A DNA stretch of 64,000 nucleotides. Source: Papaver somniferum (Eukaryota; Streptophyta; Magnoliopsida; Ranunculales; Papaveraceae). Position 1 is the first letter of the stretch. Each line of letters starts with the position of its first letter. The notes under the pieces were generated by a model. The model was not told where the DNA came from and did not search any database. It worked only from the letters and a program-made list of their open reading frames with translations. This document shows positions 21,326-32,760 of the stretch, one piece after another. Location of the stretch: the NCBI RefSeq assembly GCF_003573695.1, contig NC_039365.1, positions 84,671,089-84,735,088 of the forward strand. Direction: 5' to 3'. Made by a program: the position numbers and the translations under genes.

Positions 21326-22880
21326 TTAAATTATGAAGTGCTCACCACTAGGTTCCTGCACGGAATTTGTAATACCCTTCTTTATGAAATGTTTAGCCCT
21401 GACTCTTTTCTTCATTTGAGATTTTACCTTTTCCCTTGAAACATTAAATCTTTTGGGAGAAGAAGAATTAACTTTACATACCCCAGGATTGTACTTTTGA
21501 ACAAGTTTAAGCGTATTTTCCAATGACTAGCCCTCAGTTGCAGTTTGTTGACATATCTTAGTTTGTGTTTGTACTTGAGATATTGTGTGAGTCCGTGACA
21601 CTCAATGGTACTTTAAGGACATGTCAATTTGGAGATTGACTCAGGAACGACATTAGCAACTAAATAAAGAGTACCTGAAACATTATAGAGTTTTCATTAA
21701 TTAATATACGACAACTCCATCACATCCTCAAATGATTTTGATGAAAAATCATCAACTAAATTATCAAGGTTGATATGAGCATTGCTACATTCATTAAAAT
21801 TGATAATTTCTCCAAATAGTGCTGCAGTTGAGCCATCATCCTCTTCGTAATCGTAATGATCAGATGTTTCATCAAGTGTTGCAGCAAAACTCCTGTTTTC
21901 AGTGTATTTCCTCTGATTTGGGAATTCATTTGCAAAGTGGTTGAACCCTTTACACTTGAAGCATTATGGCATATCCTCATCGTCGGTATCATTAAAGTCT
22001 CAGTTTTTCACAAAAATACGATTATGTGGCTTAGCTGATGTAAGAGGCTTTTCTCTAGTGAACTGTTTATTTCTCTTCCTAGGAAGTTCTCTAAACTGTC
22101 TTGTATGTGATCAATAAAACTGATTTATCAAGATCTTCATCTAAAAAATCAGGATCAACAAGATTGGTCACAGAGTTGTCAACACTTTCACTTTGAAGAG
22201 TTCCAGTGTTTTTCAGTACCTTGAACGCAATATCCTTTCCGTCTTTGGATTGCAGTTCATGATCAAAGATCTTTAACTTTCCAACTAAGATATTTCTGGA
22301 AAGTGTTGCAAGGTTATTTCCTTCCATGATGTCATGTTTCTTAGACTCGTATCTTGCTAGTAAAGATCGGAGAATTTTCATCACAATTTTCTTTTGGGGA
22401 ATAGTCTTTTCTAACGAATAACATGCATTAAAAATTCCAGACACCTTTTGATTAAACTCATCAAACGAATCTTCATCAAACATACAAAGAGTTTCCCAGT
22501 CAGAATTTAGGTTTGAAGTCTAGATTCTTTCTCCGAGGTATATCCCTTGAATACGGTTTCTAAGATATCCGAAGCATATTTAGACTTAGTATACTCGGTC
22601 ACATTGTGCTGAAGATCTTGGCTTATGGCGTGGATAATAGCATTTAACCCGTCAGAATTATGCTTTGCAGCATTTATCTCGGTTGCACTATATTCTGCTA
22701 AATCCTTCACAACAGTGTTCCGTCTCTAACAACTGTCGGAGGATTTCATCCTATAACTATAAGTTTCCATGTCTGAAAGTCACGAGCTTGTAAAAAGAAA
22801 CACATAGCAATTTTCCACCATAAGTAATTTGTGCCATCAAAGGCTGGCGGTACGTTTATCGAGATTGCACTCCTGTCCAT
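21326..22880 (-). pseudogene. Element C gag (SIRE-like), broken, with degenerate zinc knuckle
   Basis: On the minus strand an ATG at 22880 starts M-D-R-S-A-I-S-I-N-V-P-P-A-F-D-G-T-N-Y, the Copia gag N-terminus. The UBN2-type region follows in two frames (22710-22507 and 22483-22091) with S-D-G-L-N-A-I-I-H-A-I, D-E-F-N-Q-K-V-S-G and I-L-R-S-L-L-A-R-Y. At about 21945-21960 the knuckle reads C-F-K-C-K-G-F-N-H-F-A-N-E-F: the last Cys of CCHC is Phe. A Lys/Arg-rich tail is near 21326-21523. Several frameshifts and stops. No protease motif follows. The closest relative in the window is the gag at 11369-13465. Confidence 0.8.
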
Positions 22881-22932
22881 ATAATCAGATTGCTTCAAAC
22901 ACAAACTTGTTAGGTCTTTCGCGTGTTTGGAT

Positions 22933-22944
22933 GCTCTGATACCA
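22933..22944 (-). other. Element C primer binding site (initiator tRNA-Met)
   Basis: GCTCTGATACCA on the plus strand, two bases from the LTR end TGAAAACG at 22947. Confidence 0.85.
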
Positions 22945-22960
22945 ATTGAAAACGTGTGGT

Positions 22961-24441
22961 TGATAAGCACGTAAATGCGACGCATTTACATCCATAATTA
23001 CATTAGTTAGGCCTCGTTATTTTGCTAATATGTTAATTTTGAGTCGTTTCTAGGTAATATAAGCTAATTCCATCCAAGTGCGAAAAATAACAATAAATAG
23101 ACTTGTCTGCACAAAATATGGGTTTTGGAATAAATGGTTACAAATGAGCTTGGCCGGGTGAAGAATAACTAGCCTACGTGAAAATAGAAGTGGAGGCCTG
23201 AGCTGTGTCGGGAATAGAACTTTTCTTGCGTCAGTGAAGGAAGCAGAGTTGGCTGTATGAATTCAATATCAAAAGATTGGTGTTATATCATTTTCTTTGG
23301 ACGGGTGAAATAGATATGATGGGAACTTGAATAGAAAGTGGTGGCAAGGGAGACTATAAGTATTGGTACAAGGTCCACTAAGTTTTTGGCTTAATAGTTT
23401 GGGCTAGTGGTGGCAGTACAATGCTAACAAGAGTTGGATTTCATTTCACATTTACAATCTACACTCTTGTAGCCATGGGTCCGGCACACGGCTGGAGTTC
23501 CAGTTTTGGGAATTTTTCATTTGCACTGTTGGTGACGGCCAGTGGAGGAGATAACACAAGAGGGGAAGACCCAATCGACCGGTGATAACGGTGAAATCGG
23601 TTTACTATTTCTTTCTCTTATAATTCATTTTTATGGTTTACTATTTCTTTCTCTTGTAATTCATTTTTATGGTTTTTGAGAAACCCTTTCTCATGTGTTG
23701 CTAGATTTCATAACTAGGGTGTTTACGGTGGAAACCACTTCCAGCATTAGACCGTTATGGATTAAATTGAATATTATTTGGATAGTAGGCTATCATGAAT
23801 TGAATTATTGAAATCTTTAATTATGATCTATTGATTTTATAAATAATATATGTTGTTGTTCCACCGGCTTTGTACGATACAAAAGCCTAAATGTATGTAG
23901 TTTTCCAATTTTATTTGTTATAGTATTTGATAATCCATGCTTAAGTTAAATCATTTGATGGGTTATGTTTAGACGGCGCAAATAATAAGTGTGAACCTAT
24001 AAATTATATTTTCGGTAATTTCTTCTCATTATAATTTGATAGTCCATGCTTAAGAGACTCTGATGGGTTATGCTTAGGAGATGCATGTTTATTGAAAATT
24101 ATACCAATAATAGGTGTTGAGATTGAACAAAGATATAAACACATTTTTGGAATCAAAATTCTTTTTAGTACTCAATCATAAATAGTAGTGTAGTCCGTTG
24201 ACCCTGGTTGTCGACCGACCCCTCTTGTCATATCTGTTTTAGTTAAAATAAAATAAAATCTTGTCTTACATTTTTCATTCTAAAAATCTCAAAAATATTA
24301 TCTTTGGTCAGTCAATTAAAAATATTAATTATTGGTATTTCCACTACTCCCTGTGGATTCGACCTGTACTTGCCTCTGTCTACTAGTTAGACACCGTGCG
24401 ATTGCGGTTTATTACAAATAGGGTTTTCCAGAATCCTATCA
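22961..24441 (+). mobile_element. Solo LTR inserted in element C LTR
   Basis: About 1481 bp beginning TGATAAGCACG and ending AATCCTATCA, with inverted ends TGATA and TATCA. Flanks are GTGGT (22956-22960) and GGGGT (24442-24446), a 5-bp target duplication with one change. Removing it rejoins the LTR end seen intact at 17300-17320. The end with CCCTGTGGATTCGACC and ACCGTGCGATTGCGG resembles LTR ends of plant Gypsy elements. No primer site or internal region, so it is a recombination product. It contains a ~36-bp direct duplication around 23598-23670 and a second pair near 23930 and 24040. Confidence 0.75.
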
Positions 24442-26000
24442 GGGGTACCAAAATAAACCACCAAATTTTTCTTAGGCAACCTATATGGACTAAACTCGAA
24501 TACAATTCCGAGAGTTCAACTTAATGAATCTCAATCAGAAATTATATGAAAAGCTTATATCTCTTTCTCTCACAATCTGAATATTACAGAAGCAAGTCCA
24601 TGAACCTGATTATGTGCGAAGATACTTGGACGCTTTTAAAGATAAATATCCAAGATCAATCAAGTCGTATCCAACAAACAAAGATGGATATATCCACTTT
24701 GATTGATTAACATACAACCTGTAATATTTCAATTATAAAGAGAAATAATATAATGCAGAAAAATAAATAACACAGACACCAGAAATTTTGTTAACGAGGA
24801 AACCGCAAATGTCGAAAAATCGCGGGACCTAGTCTAGATTGAACACCAAACTGTATTAAGCCGCTACACACACTGGTACACTATCAGAACTTTGAACTGG
24901 AATGTAGTTGAGTCCGAATTAAACCGTTACAACAACTCAGTTACAGTCGCACTCCTTACGCCTCGTGAATCCTAGCAGGACTTCGCGCAATTGATTTCCT
25001 TAGCCGGCGTCCTTTACAGCCTAAGAGTTGCTTCAACTCAATTGAATACTTTAAACCAATCTACCTCCCACAAATAAGCCTATATGTGATTTCCGTTCTG
25101 ATCAAATATCAAGGTGAGGTAGGACATCGATTGCAATAGACAAAGTCTAGCAAACCTCAAAATCTGGTCTTATGACTCCCGAAGAGTAGCCTAGATTATT
25201 ATTCACCTCACAAGTCGAAACTTGTGGAATCACAAAGTCTTAGACAAAGATATTTTGTGATGTCTATCTATCTTGTTTGTTGGAGCAAGATAAACAATAA
25301 AAACAAGATCAGGATACACGAACTATCAAGATAAAGATAGCTGGACATGGGTTCACGATTCCCTAGGTTAAGTCTTTTTAGTTGCTAAACCCTGGAAGGG
25401 TTTTAAAGAGAGGACGAATCTTGGTTACAACTAGGACACACAAGAATAGTATCGGGGATTCAAAAATCCCAGTTGTTTGAGGTTCTCCTTATATAGACTT
25501 TCAAGACCAATGTTGCTTTCGGTTTAAGTTAAGATAGCTTTGGGACCAAGCACTCAATAATTACTGTTAAATGAAAAACTTGAATTGAGATTAACATAGT
25601 CGAATATACACTCTGGTTAGGATTAACCATAACTGAACCGTGTACACTTACATGTTTATGAAGGTTAGCCGAAACTAGCCAATTGAACGTTAAGCTTAAC
25701 CATTTTCATATAACACTTTAAGACTTTAATCTCGAGTCACAGATGTGATCAATCATGTCCAAATAGTGTTCTTAGAGAGTTGCTCAAATTCCAATTATCT
25801 CATAGAAATAATTCTTATGCATCTGAAAATATTCGACAAGGTAAGTACATGTAACTGGTACGTGTATTGTACCTGTTCGTGAATATCTTTGTCATAGTAT
25901 GTGTACCGGGTATGGTTACCCTTAAGACAAAAACGAGTTCAGGAACTCACATATCTTTTATGGTTTGCATACAGGGTATGCGTACCTTTTCGGTTTTGAA

Positions 26001-26510
26001 ACCAACAGATCTTTCCCGGTTTACATACTAGGTATAACCTTTCCTGGTTCACAATCAACAGACTTTTTATGGTATGGATACCAGGTATGCATACCAAAAA
26101 TTCGCTGCCAAACAACAGATACGCCGGTACGTGTATTGGGTACATGTACTGCGGCTCTGGACTTATAACATTTCTCCCAGTATGTGAGCTGGTATGCATA
26201 CTTTTCTATATCCAGATTTACAGTAGTTTTATATCTCTCTAGTAATAAATATGAAACCAAGAGATCTTTTCCGGTTTGCATACTAGGTATGTGTACCTTT
26301 CCTGGTTCACAATTAACGAACTTTTTATGGTATGGATACCATGTATGCATACCAAAAATTCGCTGCCAAACAATAGATACGCCGGTACGTGTACTGGGTA
26401 CATGTATTGCGGCTCTGGACTTATAACAGTTCTCCCAGTATTTTAACTGACATGCATACTTTCCTGTATCCAGATTTACAGTAGTTAATATCTCTCTAGT
26501 AACCAATATG
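26001..26510 (+). repeat. ~255-bp tandem duplication in element C LTR word array
   Basis: Two adjacent copies offset by 255 bases (ACCAACAGATC at 26001, ACCAAGAGATC at 26256), each with GGTATGGATACCA, GGTATGCATACC and CCGGTACGTGTA words. The long minus-strand frame 26021-26506 exists only because 255 is a multiple of three, and is not a gene. Confidence 0.8.
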
Positions 26511-26991
26511 AAACATTCTTGAATAATATCAATGACGCATATCGTTGTTCCAGGATATTTTTCAAATGATTAAATCTTGAATCATGATTAGGTTTTAAAC
26601 AATAAAATGTTCTAAACCAAATTCATCAAGTATGAACAAGTTTTCTTAAGCTTCGTCATATTTCGAGAACGATATTCAAGATAAACTTGACTCGAAATTT
26701 CTATCATGCATGCACTGTCTAATTTAGTCATGCGATAATGTCTCAAAGATAGAAAAGTGAAAACTTGAGAAATAGGTGGTTCAGTCTTCACTTACCTTTT
26801 GATGTAGAAGTTCTCCAAAGCTCCTGTTGATCTTTGCCTTTAAACGGTATAACGCAGTGGTATCCAATTCTCAACTATACACTTCTATCCTAATCCGAGA
26901 CCCGATTAAATGTACACTAGAAATCAAGATATAGTTTTGACAACTAAATTTGACAACAAGCTTGAGATAACAACACTTGTGAGTTCTAACA

Positions 26992-27089
26992 GATTTCATT
27001 CCTAGAGAACTATGTTTGATTACATGAGTTTAAAGAAGTAGAACTTGTTTCTTTGTTGAAAGAAATCAATAGGATTGGTGGTTCGGTTT
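26992..27089. other. Short segment between element C and outer Gypsy
   Basis: Ninety-eight bases with no match elsewhere in the window and no ORF. It separates two head-to-head LTR starts. Confidence 0.4.
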
Positions 27090-27344
27090 TCTTGATGGTG
27101 GTTTTTAGCTTAGGGCGAAAACTGCAAAAGTCTGTCTACCTGAACCGCCATCAAAAGTAGTAGACCTTGATATATTTATATTCCGCAGGGAATTTGGAGA
27201 ATATATCAGAATCTGATGAGTGCCTATGTCTCTCTTCATATTATATTGAAACTCAAGTTCCTAGATAAATCGTTCACTAGTATAGAGCCTAATGAGTCTT
27301 TAAGCTCCTAGCTGCATTACTCACTAATGCCGGTGCCCTCCTAG
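27090..27344 (+). repeat. Outer Gypsy 5' LTR, part 1
   Basis: Aligned with 52973-53222: GATGGTGGTTTTTAGCTTAG, then the GAATATATCAGAATCTGATG and CACTAGTATAGAGC stretches. It ends CCTAG at 27340-27344, the target duplication of the inner element. Confidence 0.85.
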
Positions 27345-29384
27345 TGTAGATGGTGGATTTTCGACAAAGGTTAAAATCGTAAAACCATAATCTTACATAT
27401 TCCTGATCCAGCAATCAGATGACTATTGAGGCTCATGTCTCTTATCGAAGCATGAAAGCTCATTCCATAAGAGTCTCTGACTGAGTATACTTCTCTCAGA
27501 GCATACATGAATATGCAGTCTCTCAACTGAGGCAACGAAATATTTCATGAATACTGAGCAATTTCAGTAATCACTTTTATATAGAATCGAATGGTTGGAC
27601 GACTCCTAAACAGCTTGCATGCTAGTATAGAGCGGTAACGTCTTCAGGATGTAACAATGTTTTCCCTGACTATATAAAAGACATGTGTATAGAATCTTAA
27701 TAATTGGACTGCTCCTAGAAAGCTTTCCTGCTAGTATAGAGCGACAACGTCTTCAGGATGCAACAACGTTTTCCTGACTATACGTAATAAATATGACACT
27801 TCAACAAGCTCATATCGCTCGACTCCCAGATAATTAATGCTCCTAAACAGCATGCCTGCTAGTATAGAACCATCAATTAATTATCTATAATCCTTAAATT
27901 CATTAACTGAATATTTGGAAACATTCTATGTTATTCATAATATTTCATTACTTCAATTCATGGTTTTCCCAGCAGAATTCCATGGGTTAGTAATAAATAT
28001 TCAACGAACGTGCATCTGAGCAGCTATCGAGTAAGCCCCGACCAAAATGGTGCAAGTGTACTCAACAATAATGCACTAATGAGTACCTGAATGCACGAAC
28101 GAGCATTCCAAAATACGAAGGAACGATGAACCTATGCAAAATAGGAAGAAAATAATAAATAATAAAATATTAATCAAGGCGCCATGGGACTGGGCCCATC
28201 GGTCGGCCGGTCGTGCCGTGGCCAGTCCCACGCCCAATTTTATATTTTATTATTTTCCTTGATCTCATGAAAATCTCTTCATTTGAGAAAATATCCTTTG
28301 TTTCATGAAAAAACTCCTTGAATTCATGAAATTTCCCTCAAGTCATGAAAACTAATATAAAATTAGGGAAACTCGTGGGAACAGGCCCTAGCCGGCCGGT
28401 CATGTCCTAGCCGGTCTCACACGACCCTTATTTTATTTTATTTTATGTTTCCCTCACTCATGCAAACTCCTTGATTTCAATAAATTCCTTGGTTTCAACA
28501 AACTCCTTGATTTTATGATATTTCCCTAAAATCATGAAAAATATCATAAATTAGGAAAAGTTCCTTGGGACCGAGCTCTTTGGACGGCTGGCCATTCCTT
28601 AGCCATAGCCGGTCCCACACTTCATGCTTCCTTCATTATTTTATTATTTATTCCTTCATCTCATGAAGTTTTCCCGATTTCAGCAAAAATCTCTGATTTC
28701 TTCATATTTTCTCAAAATGTTGCTCATATACACACCAGAAAATATCGAAACTCTCAGGACTGAGACACATACATTATGGTGACACGGGCATGTCTCTTTG
28801 ACCGACCAAGGCCGGCTCTAGGGCTTGCAAATATCAGGTCGCACATGTTTTAATAATTTTGAACTAATTTGCTCAATTGCTCATATTGGATCCAAACTCT
28901 TCTCAAACAACTGGGAGTTTTCTCAAACGACCATCAGTTGGTCCCACGACCACCAAGAGCCGATCCCATGACCCTTGGTCGGTCCCTCATCTCTCCGTAA
29001 TCAGGTTTTACTACCTAACGCTCACACGAGCATTATTTTAATAAATGATTAAACCAACATTTAATCATCTTTTTACCAACTGGTCTTCAGGAGACTTTGG
29101 TATTTTGCTTATTTGAGCATCTGGGCATTACATGGTGGACTCGTCATCCCATGTAGCCGGTCCATCCTTCACTCCGTGGTTGATTATCAATAAATCAAAA
29201 ATTAGGGTTTCGAATCCAGAGCTCTGCAGAAACATAATCCTGAGCAGATTCAAACACCAATAATTTTATGTTGATCCCGTGATCAACACTTTTATCATTA
29301 TGCCCGGCCTAGTTGTCAGTATCTTAGATTAATATTTTATTTGGTCCTGCTACCAATAATTCATCAAATGAGGAACATTTTCTC

Positions 29385-29760
29385 AGATGAGCAATATTTG
29401 CTCAGACCATGAATATTGGTTCAACTATCAATATTCAATAATTCATCAAATGAGCAACATTTTCTCAGTCCATGAATATTGGTTCAACTATCAATATTCA
29501 ATAATTCATCAAATGTGCAACATTTGCTCAGTCCATGAATATTGGTTCTACTATCAATATTCAATAATTCGTCAAGTGAGTAATACTTGCTCAGTCAATG
29601 AATGTTGGTTCAACTATCAATATTCAATAATTCATCAAATGAGCAACATTTTCTCAGTCCATGAATATTGGTTCGAGTATCAATATTCAATAATTCATCA
29701 AATGAGCAATATTTGCTTAGATGAGCAGTACTTGCTCAGTCCATGAATATTGACTATCAA
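29385..29760 (+). repeat. 63-bp tandem repeat, about six copies, in inner Gypsy 5' LTR
   Basis: Unit of the type ATGAGCAACATTTGCTCAGT + CCATGAATATTGGTTCAACT + ATCAATATTCAATAATTCAT + CAA. Because 63 is a multiple of three, the array stays open and reads as a 21-residue repeat (N-I-C-S-V-H-E-Y-W-F-N-Y-Q-Y). Related arrays are at 39830-40252 and 42880-43615. Confidence 0.9.
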
Positions 29761-30012
29761 TATTCAACAGTTTATCAAACGAGCAACATTTGCTCATACG
29801 AGCAATATTTTCTCACCTTAACAATCAACATAATTATACCTTTGTCTCAACAGACATGTTCAATTCGTGAGTCTCAGAACATTTGCAAATCACGACTCAA
29901 CAATACAAGGACTCATCGTCCCATAAAGTCATCAAGTGACTCCACAATCATGAGATGTCAATCATGTCATATGGGGGGATATTAACTAGGGTTTTGGTCT
30001 AGCGGTCTACGA

Positions 30013-30018
30013 CACGTG
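30013..30018 (+). promoter_or_regulatory. G-box CACGTG in inner Gypsy LTR
   Basis: CACGTG inside CACGTGTGTTCATACACACG, upstream of the likely promoter. Kept at 43853-43858 in the 3' LTR. A binding site for bHLH/bZIP factors is possible; only the motif is seen. Confidence 0.3.
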
Positions 30019-30620
30019 TGTTCATACACACGATGAGAATGTGAGCAAGTCGTGCAATCAGTTGGAGGAGTTAGCAAAGTAGTGGGTGTAAAATTAACAA
30101 AGTCTCCGCACGATGAGCAACTGGTTTTGACACGATTTCCCACTTCCCCACTCTTTGACTCCAGTAACTGTCACACTTCATGGGATAAAGGTGTTCACAA
30201 TTCTGGCAATATAAGTATGTCTCTGAATCATTATTGAAAAAAGAAGACAATCTCTCGTCAAAGTAGACAAACAAGAGATTAAGAACCCAACGTTCAATCA
30301 ATCAATCATAACTTATCTTATTTTCTTTACACAGAAAACACAACACACATATAATCTTGAATCACCATTGATCTCACACATTTCTCAGCTTCCCTCCTAC
30401 AAATCAACCCATCCTCTCTCGTGACCGAATTGACTCTGAAACAACCATTATCTTGGTTTAGGCCGGAGTCCTACAGATTGATCTCTCAAACTTAAAGCAC
30501 TACCTTCTTGCAGTGCATCTGTGTGAGGTTGAGCATTTGCTCGGTTCGAGGAGTTTCCTCCGCACGGTCATCTCCTCAATCCCGTAAAAACCAGCAAATC
30601 GTTTTTCCCCATCCACAGAT

Positions 30621-30637
30621 TGGCGACCACAGTGGGA
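30621..30637 (+). other. Inner Gypsy primer binding site
   Basis: TGGCGACCACAGTGGGA, three bases after the LTR end. It is the family consensus for the tRNA-Arg-type site. Confidence 0.8.
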
Positions 30638-30673
30638 GATTAATCTCTCGGTTGCAATATCAACTTTCAAAAA

Positions 30674-32175
30674 ATGGTTGATCTTAGGTCTGGGTTAGTT
30701 ACGAATACAAACGACGCTAGCACTAGCAACAATGACCATAATGGTATCCCAGAAACCATTCCTTCTTCCAACATTGGTGGTGACATTACGCCTCCTCAGC
30801 ACAACACTGGAAGTCATCCTTTCTTAGGCTAGCATCTCGAAGAAGTCAGAGAAAATACACCTACCATAAGCGATCTCATGAAGGTGCAAGAGACTCTTTC
30901 CAAGAATCGGACGGACATGGCTGCAACACAGAAGGAGCTGTGCAATTATCTCAAAATGCTCACTAACGAGATGTCAGAGAAAACTCAAGAAAAGGGAAAA
31001 GGAAAAGAAACATCTTTGGATGCTGATCCTGAAGTCGTTCCAGTTTATACGGTGGATGACAATGAAGTCCGCAAAGCTGCAGACGATCCATCAGCGAAAG
31101 AATCACCAAATTTCATTACTCGGGAAGATTTGGAACGCCTCTTGGAGAACCGTGGAAAATACAAGACACCACATGTCCATCGTCACCAGCCTCCATACCC
31201 TATTGCTACGCAAAAAATTCCTCTTCCAAAAGGTTATACCTCTCCAACCTTCACTTTGTGTGATGGAACATGCAATGCTTGAGAGCATGTCTCTCGGTTT
31301 CTGGAAGCATTGGGCGAACATGAGCACAATCATGTCGTCCGTCTGAAGGAATTTTTAAAATCCCTGAAAGGCAGGGCATATACCTGGTACAACAACATCG
31401 CGCCAGGAAGCATCATTAATTGGGGATAAATGATTAACGCCTTCTACAGAAAGTACTTCTTCATGTCAGAGCAAATTACTCTCTCTGATCTGGGAAGAAT
31501 GTTTCAGAGGAGCAATGAACATCCCATGACTATTGAAAAGATTCAGAGTTCAAGCCTTGGATTGCCACGACCCAGATGTCACGGAGCAGCAATTTTTAGA
31601 CTTATGCATCAACAGAACGACCCCGGTCTACAGAGCTTTACTGGAAAATCTTCGGTTTCAGACTTTTTCAGAACTTCATGAAGCAGCTAAGCGATCAGTA
31701 ACTACCGCACCTTCTTTACTGGAAAGATCAAGCTACAAAAACTGAGGAACCACGAGAAACTCGAGGTAACAGACGTTTGATCAACAAACAGTACAACTTC
31801 CAACCTTACACAAATGTTGTTGCAGAAGGGAGCATATTAAAATCTGAGTCTCAACACAAGCACGCTTCCCTAGCTCCTCTTAAAGCACCAGAGAAAGATA
31901 ACCAATATTGAAATGCACAAACCTTGACCCGGCATCAATGAACGGGGAAATGATCGGACAGACTCAAACTTCTCTCTTCTAATGAAGGAGTGATCGAGTT
32001 ACTAAAAGTCTGGGTTCAAGATGGTGCAATAAAATTGTCGTTCATCAGGAGAGAGCCAACTGAAGAAGAAATGGAGAATCCAAGGTACTGTCACCTTCAT
32101 AGATTCATCAATCATCCAACAAGCAACTGCAATATTTTGAAGCGCATTTTCAAAGAGAAGGTTAATCTACAATAG
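30674..32175 (+). pseudogene. Inner Gypsy gag, broken
   Basis: ATG at 30674 (M-V-D-L-R-S-G). One frame runs to about 31525 with stops at 30830, 31280 and 31427, then shifts. In order: helical N-terminal part (31000 region with F-I-T-R-E-D-L-E-R-L-L-E); capsid core of the Retrotrans_gag type from about 31283 (F-L-E-A-L-G-E-H, L-K-G-R-A-Y-T-W-Y-N-N, F-Y-R-K-Y-F-F); continuation in a new frame 31533-31910 (F-R-V-Q-A-L-D-C, F-S-E-L-H-E-A-A-K-R-S); and a segment at 31990-32175 with E-N-P-R-Y-C and a C...H...H...C-like pattern that precedes protease in this lineage. Gag assembles the particle. Stops and at least two frameshifts make it dead. Confidence 0.85.
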
Positions 32176-32287
32176 CTTCAACTGGGACTGAAGGAGTACA
32201 CAAGAATCCTCTCCCAATCATAACCTTTACACTCTCTGAACAACCTATCAAAGAGGCAGTTCAATCCTTCATCGAACGTGAATTTCT

Positions 32288-32760
32288 CTATCTGTTGAAG
32301 GCACAAAGGTGAGACATGTTCATATCACTGAACCACATCGTGTCAAGAAGTCCATTCCGGAAATACTTCTTGAGCCTCCAGCCACATACCAGGAGATGTA
32401 CGACTGTCGCAGTCAATCTCATAAAAAACGAATATGGAAGAACGTTAATCGATGCTGGCACCGCCATCAACAACATTCCACTGAAAACCATCGGATCCAC
32501 ATGAATCACTCGACAAGAAGCTACTCATGCTCCCATCTCAATCAGAGACCTTGAAGAGACGCTCAGAAATACTCATGGCTACATCACTCTCAAAGTGAAC
32601 ATAAGTTCAACCTGGAAAGAAACCAAGTTTCACATAATCAGGAAGATCCAGGATATGACATGTCCTTCAGACGAGCGTGGATCCACGCTGAAAATATGGG
32701 TACTTACGAAGCGCCTTTGGTTGCACATTTTTCCAACAAAGAAAGTTCTGATCCGGATGA
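32288..32760 (+). pseudogene. Inner Gypsy aspartic protease remnant
   Basis: Directly after gag. The frame 32316-32504 contains T-L-I-D-A-G-T-A-I-N-N-I-P-L with the catalytic-type triplet D-A-G at 32451-32459, where retroviral-type proteases have D-T/S-G. Upstream, in another frame, is I-P-E-I-L-L-E-P-P-A-T-Y. After about 32760 nothing resembling reverse transcriptase follows. The enzyme would cut the Gag-Pol polyprotein; here it is broken by frameshifts. Confidence 0.55.

Larger units (their letters stand above)
19859..26991 (-). mobile_element. Copia-like LTR retrotransposon 'element C' (minus strand), 5' part
   Basis: Minus-strand element with a 5' LTR (22947-26991, carrying a solo LTR), tRNA-iMet primer site, gag pseudogene, an ORF2-type frame (20585-20974) and part of the conserved 3' region (19859-20580, reverse strand equivalent of about 5590-6690). 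It is cut at 19858 by the start of a Gypsy LTR, so its 3' end and 3' LTR are not in view. No pol motifs. It combines a SIRE-like gag with the same replacement architecture as elements A and B. Confidence 0.75.
22947..26991 (-). repeat. Element C 5' LTR, split by a solo LTR
   Basis: On the minus strand it begins TGTTAGAACTCAC at 26991 and ends at 22947. Without the insert at 22961-24441 it is about 2.56 kb. Landmarks are a TATA box (CTATATAAGGAGAAC on the minus strand, about 25485-25500), the leader with GGACTAGGTCCCG-type sequence, and a word array at 25850-26510 built on GGTATGCATACC. The 3' half matches 16185-17320. Confidence 0.8.
27345..30617 (+). repeat. Inner Gypsy 5' LTR
   Basis: About 3273 bp, TG...CA. 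It contains clustered 'tagtatagagc' segments (27620-27860), blocks of the type 'gggactgggcccatcggtcggccggtcgtg' split by AT-rich 'ctcatgaaa' runs (28180-28720), a 63-bp tandem array (29385-29760) and a promoter-like tail. The 3' LTR is 3594 bp; the ~320-bp difference is close to five 63-bp units. Confidence 0.9.

Noticed and set aside
26021..26506. 161-aa minus-strand ORF
   Set aside because: It spans a 255-bp tandem duplication in an LTR, and the protein is two copies of a repeat translation.
29387..29746. 119-aa ORF with 21-residue repeats
   Set aside because: It lies wholly inside the 63-bp LTR minisatellite and is open only because the unit is a multiple of three. The same frame recurs in the other LTR arrays with different lengths.
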